Source: SAR324 cluster bacterium
GTDB taxonomy: Bacteria > SAR324 > NAC60-12
Assembly (NCBI GenBank): GCA_015231885.1
Contig: JADGAT010000042.1
Coordinates: forward strand, 1-41,774
Direction of reading: 5' to 3'
DNA length: 41,774 nucleotides
The position numbers and the translations under genes were made by a program. The notes under the pieces are model-generated. The model did not search any database. It saw nothing but the letters and a program-made list of their open reading frames with translations, and was not told the origin of the DNA. Shown piece by piece: positions 15,442 through 23,339 of the stretch. Position 1 is the stretch's first letter; each line of letters opens with the position of its first letter.

Positions 15442-17199
15442 TCATGCTGCTTCAGATATCTCTGCGGTATCTGCGACAGTTCTTGCAATTCTTTTGGTGT
15501 GATAATAGACTCGCTTGAGTTTGTCAATCACATTCATTTGCACGGAATAAGCATCCAGATTTTTTGTTTCTCCTGCCAACAGAACAGCCTGCATGCTTTC
15601 TGCAACAGAAACTGCCTGATTGATTTTTTCCTTTTGCCCTGCTGCAGTCAGCGCTTTATGTTCGTCAAGATCTTCCAATGCTTCCAGTGTCATCTCCAAA
15701 GCATCGGCAACCACTTCCCCTAAAGTCTGCAGATTGTCAAAAATGGCGGGAGTCACTTCCAATTTCTGTTCGATGCGTCTTCTTCCCAGAGGGATTAAAT
15801 CCGTATCCACAAGATCTCCAATGTGCTCTAAATCGTTGACAGTGGACATCAAATTGATCATCATCAAAGTTTCTTCAGATGCCATTCCCCGTTCACTGAG
15901 TTCGGAGAGATAGGCCAGAACATGCCTGTGGATGATATCAACTTCCTCATCCAGTCTTTCTATTTCATCTAAATCTTCCGGTTGTCCTTCATAAATACCA
16001 GGAACAATACCTCTCAACATTTTTTGCAGCCGATGGCCCATCCTCTGCATTTCATGACGCGAAGCTTGTAATGCCAGTGCCGGTGTATCCAGCAGGACTT
16101 CATCCATGTATCGAATTTCCAATAGTTCCTCCTCGATTTCCGTTTCCTTATGATCAGGAGCAATCCAGTTGATTATTCTGGCAAACTGTGTCGTAAATGG
16201 GAGAAAAATCATTGCCAATCCGACATTGAACATTGTATGAGAGTTCGCAATTTGACGAGGCAGGTCATTTTCGGGGGAAATGTTGACAGCCAGCTTAGCC
16301 AGAAAAGGGATAAAGGGCAGGATGATCAACACTCCCAGTATCTTAAACGAGATATGTGCCAGTGCTACCCGAACGGCTTCACGGGGTTTTCCGATAGAAG
16401 CCAGTCCCGCTGTCACACAGGTGCCAATGTTTGCACCAAGAATTAAGGCGATTCCAGCTTCCAGGTTAATAACGCCTTCTATTCCCAGCACAATCACAAC
16501 CCCTGTTGTTGCAGAACTGGATTGTACCAGTCCGGTGAAAGCGGCAGCCACTAAAATGCCAAATACTGGATTATCCATCGATGCCATCAAATCTAAAAAT
16601 GGTTGATAACTTCTCAGTGGTTTCATTCCGGCACTCATCACACCCATTCCATAAAATACCAAACCAAGTCCCATAATCATCAAACCATATTGGATGACCT
16701 TGTCATTCTTTGAAAAAAATTGCATTCCAACGCCTCCAGCCACAAGAACCAAAGCGTACTTTGTCACCTTGAATGCAACAATCTGGGCAGTGATTGTGGT
16801 TCCAATATCTGCTCCCAAAATCACAGCAATACTTTGCGAAAAGGACATCAAGCCTGCAGAAACAAAACCAACCAGCATCACAGTAGTCACAGAACTCGAT
16901 TGAATTACCATGGTCACTAAAGCCCCTGTCAGAAGTCCCATGATGCGAGTATTGGAAAGTTTGGCTAAAATGGTGCGCATCCGGTCACCAGCCACAATCT
17001 TCATCGACTCACTCATTTGTTCCATGCCATAAAGAAAGATTCCTAACCCCCCAAGCAGCTGTATCATCAATTGCGCCCAGCTGATGTCATTGACTTTTCC
17101 TGCAGATGCGGCTGTTAAGATGACAGGCCATGCAAGAAGAAGTGTACTCAGGATTAAAAATCCAATGATACGGCTTTTCTGAGCAAGTAATTTATCCAT
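15442..17199 (-). CDS. Na+/phosphate cotransporter with C-terminal PhoU-like domain
   Basis: 585 residues of the NptA/YjbB-type Na+:Pi symporter family. The membrane part (residues 10-350) carries the two inverted family motifs QSSSVTT and QSSSATT, each followed by a GA(D/N)IGT segment, in the expected internal pseudo-repeat. Residues about 380-585 form a soluble helical PhoU-like domain with an E-x-x-GDL motif. The start has a strong AAGGGGG ribosome site and overlaps the uspA gene by 8 nt. Direction of transport (uptake, or efflux as reported for E. coli YjbB) cannot be read from sequence. It is probably co-transcribed with uspA and the phosphoglycerate-kinase-like gene, next to the pst operon. 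Confidence 0.94.
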   Translation of the reverse strand: MDKLLAQKSRIIGFLILSTLLLAWPVILTAASAGKVNDISWAQLMIQLLGGLGIFLYGMEQMSESMKIVAGDRMRTILAKLSNTRIMGLLTGALVTMVIQSSSVTTVMLVGFVSAGLMSFSQSIAVILGADIGTTITAQIVAFKVTKYALVLVAGGVGMQFFSKNDKVIQYGLMIMGLGLVFYGMGVMSAGMKPLRSYQPFLDLMASMDNPVFGILVAAAFTGLVQSSSATTGVVIVLGIEGVINLEAGIALILGANIGTCVTAGLASIGKPREAVRVALAHISFKILGVLIILPFIPFLAKLAVNISPENDLPRQIANSHTMFNVGLAMIFLPFTTQFARIINWIAPDHKETEIEEELLEIRYMDEVLLDTPALALQASRHEMQRMGHRLQKMLRGIVPGIYEGQPEDLDEIERLDEEVDIIHRHVLAYLSELSERGMASEETLMMINLMSTVNDLEHIGDLVDTDLIPLGRRRIEQKLEVTPAIFDNLQTLGEVVADALEMTLEALEDLDEHKALTAAGQKEKINQAVSVAESMQAVLLAGETKNLDAYSVQMNVIDKLKRVYYHTKRIARTVADTAEISEAA

Positions 17200-17710
17200 C
17201 TTTTTCCCCCTTTTTGATGATCAGTTTTTTTGCCTTTTTCGTTTTGACAACAACCACTGGGACAAGCGAATGAGTGACAATATGATCTGCTCTGGAGCCG
17301 AGCAGCAATTTGGAAATACCTTTGCGCCCATGACTACCAACCACAATCATATCTACTTTTTTTTGTTCAGCAACTTCCAGAATTTTTGATTCTGGCATCC
17401 CATAGACTACGATGGTTTGCACACCTCTACTCAATTCCAGTTCTGGAGATTGCTGCTGAACTTTACTGAGATATTTTTCCAACATTTCTTTTGCAACTTT
17501 CTCCATTGGCGCGAGGTTTTTCTTTTTACCTTTTGGTGCATAAAATCCTGGAGATTCTTCTGGATCATGCACCGCATGTAAAATAATTAGGTCTTTATGC
17601 AGCTTGATTGCCAAGTCATTTGCAAATTCCAACGCTTCATTCGAATGTTTGGTCAAGTCAATAGCAACCAGAATTGAACCGTTTTTTGATTTCGCAATTT
17701 TTTTCTGCAT
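17192..17710 (-). CDS. UspA-family universal stress protein
   Basis: 172 residues, a single Usp domain. The N-terminal strand SILVAIDLTKHS carries the conserved Asp, and the ATP-binding motif G-x2-G-x9-G-S is complete near residues 125-142 (VGSHGRKGISKLLLGS), so it should belong to the nucleotide-binding Usp class. A Lys-rich insertion (KGKKKN, about residues 58-65) and a Lys-rich C-terminal tail are additions to the domain. An AAAGGGAC ribosome site precedes the ATG. It is the first gene of the operon with the Na+/Pi cotransporter and overlaps it by 8 nt, so a link to phosphate or ion stress is plausible but inferred. Confidence 0.93.
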   Translation of the reverse strand: MQKKIAKSKNGSILVAIDLTKHSNEALEFANDLAIKLHKDLIILHAVHDPEESPGFYAPKGKKKNLAPMEKVAKEMLEKYLSKVQQQSPELELSRGVQTIVVYGMPESKILEVAEQKKVDMIVVGSHGRKGISKLLLGSRADHIVTHSLVPVVVVKTKKAKKLIIKKGEKDG

Positions 17711-18199
17711 AAGTCCCTTTCTTTAATCTTCTCAATTTTTAAAATCCCGTCCGAATCGTTTCTCAGTTTTTAGTCTGGTGCGATTTTACAGGCAGGAATA
17801 ACACTCATTTTTCCTTATATAGCAGTAATATTGGTAGTATGTCTATCCTAAATATACAAAAAGTCTACCTTATGATGAAGGTAATTGTAAAATAAAAATA
17901 ATAATTTCAATATTTTATTTATTTTCTAAATATTCGATAACTTTAATTGGCCTAATATAAAATGAGGTATAAAAACCTTGGCAAGTGGAACTTTTGTTCA
18001 CTGCTGACGACATGGACGGGGCATAAACGCAGGTATGCCGCTGGATATAAAATAGGGGACATATCATTTATTTCTAAATCTTTGCCTTCCGCTTCGATCT
18101 TTTCAACAATTTTCAGGGAAATGTGGGTACGTTTTTCGTAATAAGGAATGAAAATTCAATGATTGACATTGAATCAACACACTAATCCCAGCTACGTGA
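17711..18199. other. AT-rich intergenic region with a possible gene remnant
   Basis: 489 bp between uspA and the lipase-like gene. The part nearest uspA is very AT-rich and should hold its promoter. On the minus strand, 18155-17952 is open for 67 codons with protein-like composition (it contains KIVEKIEAEGKDLEIND) but no good start codon or ribosome site; it may be the 3' remnant of a lost gene. I do not recognise its family. Confidence 0.35.
18154..18174 (-). terminator. possible weak terminator after the lipase-like gene
   Basis: A perfect 8-bp inverted repeat (18154-18161 and 18167-18174, loop of 5) lies 26 bp past the stop of the lipase-like gene, followed on the minus strand by a short TTTT. 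The stem is AT-rich, so termination would be weak; it could also be a protein-binding dyad. Confidence 0.35.
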
Positions 18200-20389
18200 T
18201 TATTGATTACATAATCCCCTGTCTACATAGGGGTAAGGAGAAGCACTGCTGATACAACTAACCCCATCACCAGTATTGTAGTAATAATAAGGCCCAGACG
18301 GAAGCACTTTGCTGCCACTGCAATCTTCGTAATACCAAGCTGTATCTCCACCACCGAGATCAACAGTTTTTACTGTGTTGCCAGAGCATAGCGTGGTTGT
18401 TGTAGTACTTGTTGAAGTGGTTGTTGTAGTACTTGTTGAAGTGGTTGTGGTTGTCGTAGTAGTTGTTGTGCTCGTTGTACTGGTAGTGGTTGTTGTGGTC
18501 ACTGTAGTAAATTGCCATTCAATGGTAGGATCTATCAATTTTCCTGAAACGGTTTTGACTTCAGAATGAAACAATACTTCGTAGGTTGTATCGTATTCTA
18601 AATCGGAGTCAGGAGTGAATTGTATTGTTTTATTATCATCACTGAGCTCCACATTTCCTGAAATCATAGATAAATCGGTACCATTCGATTCAAATTTTCC
18701 TACAATGATTGCATCATATTGGTCTGTTAATACCGTTATAAAATTGAGTTCCTCATCAAATATTCCGATTATGGGTGTTGTTATTGGGACATTTGTTTCG
18801 TACCACCGAGGAGTGACTGTTGTTGGAAATATTGTTTCGGTTTCCAACGGCACTAACATGATATTTTTTTCAAGGCTTGGAGGAGAGTCATCATATGCAG
18901 GATCATAGGAAAGCGAGGCCGAATCCTTATATTCTTCATAGGAGGAATGCTGCGCTTTCAAGATGTAATTTCCCGGAGGCACGACCAATTCATAGCTGGC
19001 ATCATATTGATCGCTATTGTCAGATGCCACCATCTCAGTATCATCATTATCCCAGAGTTCAATAGTCACTCCTGGTATTGCTTCACCCGTCGTTTTGTTT
19101 AAAGTTTTTCCGGTTATTCTGGAACACAACTCAGATGGTAAAGGTATAAAACCAATATACATGTCTTGGATATGCCCAATGATACGGGGACCCGTCACAT
19201 CTCCATCCAGATAACTTTCCACAAATTTATGTCCACTTGATTCCCCACTATTTGTATTTGTGGCGTTTGCTGGTAGAGTGTCAGAATCGATAACTTCCCT
19301 TACAGCATTCATAATAAGATCATTCGTTAAAGTTGTATAATTTCCGCCGCCTGCAACATAATTTGCAGGAGTGGCTACAGATACAATCCCCATGCTATCG
19401 GAGGCGACACTTTCGTAAGCTCTGTTGGCATAAAAATTTCCTTGCGAGTGAGAGACTACAATGACTCGTTTTCCTTCCAAAATATCGGCTTTGTATTTTG
19501 TCACATGCTTTTGTAAGTCGGTGTCATTGAGATATGAGATTTTATTGATATTGGCAGCAATTTTCTCCATTTCTTCCTGAAACCAATCTGGAGCCGCATC
19601 AATACCTGCCAACCAGTTGAACATATCAATATAATTTTCATGATACTCTTGATTTCCTACCTCCAGTAGTTGAGCAAGAGCATCTTCTTTCTGGTTGTAT
19701 GAAAAACCATAACGGGGTGTTATATTATTATCCTCCGGTAATACGGAGTCTAATCTTTTCTTCAGCACTTCCATGTTCACCATTGCATCCAGCGAAGAGT
19801 TATTCATTCCATTTCCAAAATATATCATTATTTCTGGGATGCACTGATTTTCATCAGATGTTCTTGAAGTCGTACTATTTTCTTCTAGAAGAAACGTTTT
19901 CCCGCTCAATAAAGCTTCCGCTTTGAGATATGCCTCCACTCTTTCCTTTGTATTCATGAAATTGGAACGAATATCATAAGCTTTTTTCCCGGCACTATCG
20001 GAATCGATTGAAAAAAGAGAATCAATCGTTTCCATCAATTCGTTTGTAGCATTCAATACACCTTCTTCACTTTGGCTGGACAGTAACATCGTTTGTTGCT
20101 GTTTGGCATATTCAGTCAGGGCATTTTGCGTGGGCTCATCTGAATAATTCATGGCAATATAGCGCTGTATGTCGTCCCGAACTCCATCATTATCAGAATC
20201 GACCCCTTCTATTGTCTGTTTTCCTACTTCTCCAGGATCAGGAGGTAAATCCGTAGATGTATCCGACGTAGTAGAACTCTTACTCTCTCCATTGTCTCCA
20301 CCTCCTCCACAGGAAGGAATGGAGAAAAGGATGCCTATTATAGTGATGATGCCAATCAATAGTAAAAAATAGTTCTGTGCGCTTCTCAT
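18200..20389 (-). CDS. secreted lipase/esterase-like lipoprotein with Ig-like and poly-Thr regions
   Basis: 729 residues from the ATG at 20389, which has GCGGAG 7-8 nt upstream; a TTG further upstream is rejected. A lipoprotein signal ends in SIPSC (about residue 27). Then follow a low-complexity Ser/Thr region, a calcium-type DSDNDGVRDD motif, and an alpha/beta-hydrolase-like core with the nucleophile motif SHSQG (Ser 315; VIVVSHSQGN) as in lipases. Residues about 430-510 resemble a carboxypeptidase-regulatory beta-sandwich, and 530-640 a Big_5/SbsA-like domain ending WQFTT. A poly-Thr/Ser linker of roughly 40 residues precedes a Cys-containing C-terminal domain rich in Tyr. A surface-exposed hydrolase is likely; the substrate is unknown. 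Confidence 0.75.
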   Translation of the reverse strand: MRSAQNYFLLLIGIITIIGILFSIPSCGGGGDNGESKSSTTSDTSTDLPPDPGEVGKQTIEGVDSDNDGVRDDIQRYIAMNYSDEPTQNALTEYAKQQQTMLLSSQSEEGVLNATNELMETIDSLFSIDSDSAGKKAYDIRSNFMNTKERVEAYLKAEALLSGKTFLLEENSTTSRTSDENQCIPEIMIYFGNGMNNSSLDAMVNMEVLKKRLDSVLPEDNNITPRYGFSYNQKEDALAQLLEVGNQEYHENYIDMFNWLAGIDAAPDWFQEEMEKIAANINKISYLNDTDLQKHVTKYKADILEGKRVIVVSHSQGNFYANRAYESVASDSMGIVSVATPANYVAGGGNYTTLTNDLIMNAVREVIDSDTLPANATNTNSGESSGHKFVESYLDGDVTGPRIIGHIQDMYIGFIPLPSELCSRITGKTLNKTTGEAIPGVTIELWDNDDTEMVASDNSDQYDASYELVVPPGNYILKAQHSSYEEYKDSASLSYDPAYDDSPPSLEKNIMLVPLETETIFPTTVTPRWYETNVPITTPIIGIFDEELNFITVLTDQYDAIIVGKFESNGTDLSMISGNVELSDDNKTIQFTPDSDLEYDTTYEVLFHSEVKTVSGKLIDPTIEWQFTTVTTTTTTSTTSTTTTTTTTTTSTSTTTTTSTSTTTTTLCSGNTVKTVDLGGGDTAWYYEDCSGSKVLPSGPYYYYNTGDGVSCISSASPYPYVDRGLCNQ
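18397..18444. repeat. 24-bp tandem duplication in the poly-Thr coding region
   Basis: Two perfect copies of a 24-bp unit (18397-18420 and 18421-18444) lie in the Thr/Ser linker of the lipase-like gene. The length is a multiple of three, so copy-number change would lengthen or shorten the linker without breaking the frame. Confidence 0.85.
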
Positions 20390-20427
20390 AATAGTACTCC
20401 GCTCGTTTCTAATCAAAATAGATCAAG

Positions 20428-20470
20428 TAGTTATTCTAAATGAGCAAAATACAGTCCGTTAGAATAACTA
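20428..20470. promoter_or_regulatory. 12-bp perfect dyad upstream of the lipase-like gene
   Basis: Arms 20428-20439 and 20459-20470 are perfect inverted copies separated by 19 bp, starting 39 bp upstream of the ATG at 20389. Position and symmetry suit an operator for a dimeric regulator or a leader-RNA hairpin. A second, smaller palindrome (20495-20501 with 20512-20518) lies just beyond it, toward the end of the NFACT gene. Confidence 0.5.
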
Positions 20471-20598
20471 TTTTATGTAAAACTGTGCAGTGTGGGTTAC
20501 CTGATGAAGAAGGTAACCGTCAAAATTCGGAATATCAATCTGAATTTTCATATTAGCTAAATCAGCCAATGACAGCTTTCCTGCAAGATCTACGGTTT

Positions 20599-22023
20599 TT
20601 AAAAAGAATCTGAAGACTCACGGTCCAGCAGTTTCTGCAGCAGCTCATCATCTAATTCTACCAAGATGCTTTTGTTTTGAGTGTAAATGACCTGTCCTGG
20701 TTCTCCTCCCTTGATTTTTCTCACATACTTACGTTGGGTGTAATCGACTTCAATTTTTCGATTGGCACGGACTTTACAATAATAAGCCGCCAGCTGTGCG
20801 GCCTCCAGCAAAGTTTTTGAGGGAAGTGGAGTTTTGGGATATTTGACAATCACATGAGCCCCCGGAACTCCCTGTGCGTGGAACCACCAATCATTTCCTC
20901 TTCCTATTGAAAAAGTAACATGAGCATTCTGCTGTTTGTTCCGCCCAGTGACCAACAAGATCCCATCCGAACTGATCCGAGTCAATGGCGTGTCAACAGT
21001 CCCGGAATCATGGGGACCTTTTGCTGATTTGTGTGATAGAAGATAAATGTTGTGTTTCAGAAACCGTGGCAGCTGCTTTTCCCATGTTGTCCATTCTTGT
21101 GGAGAATCCAGCGTGCTTAACTCATTGCTATATTTATTCAGCAGCTCTTGTTCTTCCAATGTCTGCAGTATTCGCTTTTCTACATGAGGGACGGCCTTTT
21201 GCAGTTTATTGGCTTTGGCAAAAAGATGCTCCAGGTTTTCACTGGCATTGTATCTTGGATTCAAAGGGATGGTGATTGCGGGCAATGCCTCATCAAAATA
21301 GTTGGTCACTACAATACTCGTTTGACCGGATTGTAATTGGTGCAGGTTGGGTTTGAGCAGCTCACCCCATTGTCGGTATTGGCCAGCTTTTTGACAATTT
21401 TCTAAATCCCGTTCCTGTTTTTCCAATCGGCGGGCCAGTTTTTTTTTCAACCTCCGGAAGTGTTTCACATATTGTTTCTGCTGACTGGTTTGATTGTCTG
21501 CCAGCTCCAGATCCCAAAACTGCTTATCCAATTGGAAGGCATTCTGCAGGGTGTGATCGGTTTCTTTAATTATACGAGAAACAACATCAGGAGTAACATA
21601 AGGCTTGTCTTTTTTGAGCACACGCCCAGGGTGATTAGGATTGTGCAGGGCGGTCAGTAAATGATGATTTTCATTGAGCAGCAAAAGATTGCTATGAGGA
21701 CCGTTTTCTTCCCAAATTATAAAATAGTGTTCATGATGCCTTTGGATTTCAATTTCCAATACATGCTCATCGAGTGAACGGAGATGAGAAATGGATCCAT
21801 ACAATATCCGGGTGCGTAACCACAAACAAAAAATAGGAGGCATCGGAGGATTGGGAAAGTGCTGCCAGGTTTGACAAATCCTTGCAAACTGCGGATGCGC
21901 TGAAAAAAGCCAGCGTTGCGCTTCTCTTTTGATATAAATCTCCAAAACGATACAATGGGGAAAGGGTTGACTGATTTTTTGAATTCTGGATTGTAATAAA
22001 TCAGGAAATAAGGCCTGTATCAT
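20599..22023 (-). CDS. NFACT-family protein (RqcH/Rqc2, FbpA-like)
   Basis: 474 residues. The family binds 60S/50S ribosomes with stalled peptidyl-tRNA and in bacteria (RqcH) adds Ala tails; the name FbpA comes from fibronectin-binding homologues. NFACT-N covers residues 1-160 (SAHPQFARI, GPHSNLLLL), a Lys/Gln-rich coiled coil covers about 190-320, and NFACT-R the C-terminus with DWWFHAQGVPGAHVIVK and YYCKVRAN. It is shorter than B. subtilis RqcH (about 570). The conserved Asp-Arg pair that recruits tRNA in RqcH aligns with LDEH here, so Arg seems replaced by Glu. It stands alone, with poor ribosome-site sequence. The family is firm; tailing activity is uncertain. Confidence 0.9.
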   Translation of the reverse strand: MIQALFPDLLQSRIQKISQPFPHCIVLEIYIKREAQRWLFSAHPQFARICQTWQHFPNPPMPPIFCLWLRTRILYGSISHLRSLDEHVLEIEIQRHHEHYFIIWEENGPHSNLLLLNENHHLLTALHNPNHPGRVLKKDKPYVTPDVVSRIIKETDHTLQNAFQLDKQFWDLELADNQTSQQKQYVKHFRRLKKKLARRLEKQERDLENCQKAGQYRQWGELLKPNLHQLQSGQTSIVVTNYFDEALPAITIPLNPRYNASENLEHLFAKANKLQKAVPHVEKRILQTLEEQELLNKYSNELSTLDSPQEWTTWEKQLPRFLKHNIYLLSHKSAKGPHDSGTVDTPLTRISSDGILLVTGRNKQQNAHVTFSIGRGNDWWFHAQGVPGAHVIVKYPKTPLPSKTLLEAAQLAAYYCKVRANRKIEVDYTQRKYVRKIKGGEPGQVIYTQNKSILVELDDELLQKLLDRESSDSF

Positions 22024-22133
22024 GGAAGATCTTCTGGTTGATGGCGTGTTTTTTGAATGAGTGGATTATAGTATACCAAAAAGACAATGAATAGAAGTAC
22101 TGTTAGCATGAAAATACCGATCAATGGGGGAAA

Positions 22134-22475
22134 ATGAAAAGATTTCACGAAGTTGAAAATGAAATTTGTTTTTTATATTTTGATAAGGAATCTATCGCAA
22201 AAACAGAGAGCCAGGTCCACAAAAATGTTATCTCTATTTTGGAAAATAAGGCAATTCAAGCATTTGTGATCGACCTGGAACAAGTGGTTTCTCTGAATTC
22301 TTATGGAATTGGCACCCTCATGTCAGTATTCAAAACACTGACAGATCGTGAAATAAAACTCATTCTCTGCAATTTAACTAAAATCAACCAGGAAGTGTTT
22401 GAACTCACGCAGCTGGATCGAGTTATGACGATTGTTCCTACCAAAACCGAAGCAATTGCATTGTGTCACCATTGA
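22134..22475 (+). CDS. STAS-domain anti-sigma factor antagonist
   Basis: 113 residues, one STAS domain. Such proteins bind an anti-sigma or switch kinase when unphosphorylated and are reset by a PP2C phosphatase. The phospho-site loop reads SLNSYGIGTL, with Ser 56 in the place of the usual phosphorylated Ser. A GGGGGA ribosome site precedes the ATG. No switch kinase (RsbW-type) is nearby; the PP2C phosphatase at the left edge of the window could act on it, but that link is speculative. The next gene follows after 30 nt. Confidence 0.9.
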   Translation: MKRFHEVENEICFLYFDKESIAKTESQVHKNVISILENKAIQAFVIDLEQVVSLNSYGIGTLMSVFKTLTDREIKLILCNLTKINQEVFELTQLDRVMTIVPTKTEAIALCHH

Positions 22476-22505
22476 ATTATTCAAAATTCCCTCAATCTCT
22501 TCCAA

Positions 22506-23255
22506 ATGCAGCCGGTTGATCCAACAGCGTCCGAACCGTCCCCATTGACATGCCCGAACTGTCAAAACAATACTGCCATATCGGTAGTCCCCATTCAAGG
22601 AAAAGACGAATCCTGGTTTGCCGCCATTGACTGTGGTCATTGTCGAGAACATGCTTTTTTCCAAGTAGATTTAGCAGACTCCCCCGTTTTCTATTTTCCT
22701 GACTGGATCGAGGGCCACATGAACTCGCTGCAGCAGGAGTGGAATGAATGGGTTGCTTTGAAACGACGGTATTTGTCGCCAAATTATTCTATCCGTTCTA
22801 TACAGACCCGACGGCTGAATATCATACTCATGTCAGCTATGATCGCAGCTGCCTTATTTTTTCTACTGGATCAATATCATTTGTTAGGCATAGTGTTTGA
22901 GGACAGAGAAGCACGACAGCATACTCTGAATCAATATGTCACACATCTGACCAGCCTGCCCTGTTTTTCTTCTGCAATGAGGGTCAAGCTGGAAACCATT
23001 CCGATTCTTTATACGACCGAAAGTGTTTATCGCAATCATGAGATTCAGTATGGAGAAACCGGGAAATATTGGGGGGAATTTCAAATTAAAATCCATCGTT
23101 CCAATTTTTGGTTTTTTGGTAAACCTAAGAAATCGCGATTGATTGAAACGATCATCCATGAAGTGAGGCATCGTGCCAGTCCAGGACTGGGGCATAATGT
23201 CCGTTTTTATCAGCTTGTGCAGAAAGATACCCAGTGTGCTTTGAAGCATTGGTGA
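22506..23255 (+). CDS. membrane-anchored zinc-ribbon/zincin-like protein
   Basis: 249 residues, not a named family. An N-terminal zinc ribbon is suggested by CPNC (residues 16-19) and CGHC (about 43-46). One membrane helix spans about residues 104-122. The C-terminal domain contains HEVRH (218-222), which fits HExxH, followed by GLGHNVRFYQLV with a third His at 230. This resembles the H-E-x-x-H...H-x-x-x-F-W pattern of SprT/YgjP-like minimal metalloproteases. Topology would put the zincin part outside the cytoplasm if the ribbon is inside. No Shine-Dalgarno is visible at the ATG; translation may be coupled to the STAS gene 30 nt upstream. Catalytic function is inferred from the motif only. 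Confidence 0.75.
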   Translation: MQPVDPTASEPSPLTCPNCQNNTAISVVPIQGKDESWFAAIDCGHCREHAFFQVDLADSPVFYFPDWIEGHMNSLQQEWNEWVALKRRYLSPNYSIRSIQTRRLNIILMSAMIAAALFFLLDQYHLLGIVFEDREARQHTLNQYVTHLTSLPCFSSAMRVKLETIPILYTTESVYRNHEIQYGETGKYWGEFQIKIHRSNFWFFGKPKKSRLIETIIHEVRHRASPGLGHNVRFYQLVQKDTQCALKHW

Positions 23256-23339
23256 AATAGTTCATGATTTGGCCAGATATCTATGAATAGGTTGGCAATG
23301 ATGATGTGAAGATGATAAAGAAAAGAAAAGGAGAGACGT

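Noticed and set aside
18375..18569. Plus-strand Val-rich 64-codon ORF
   Set aside because: It is the complement of the poly-Thr linker of the lipase-like gene; the repetitive Val/Val-Glu translation is an artefact of that repeat.
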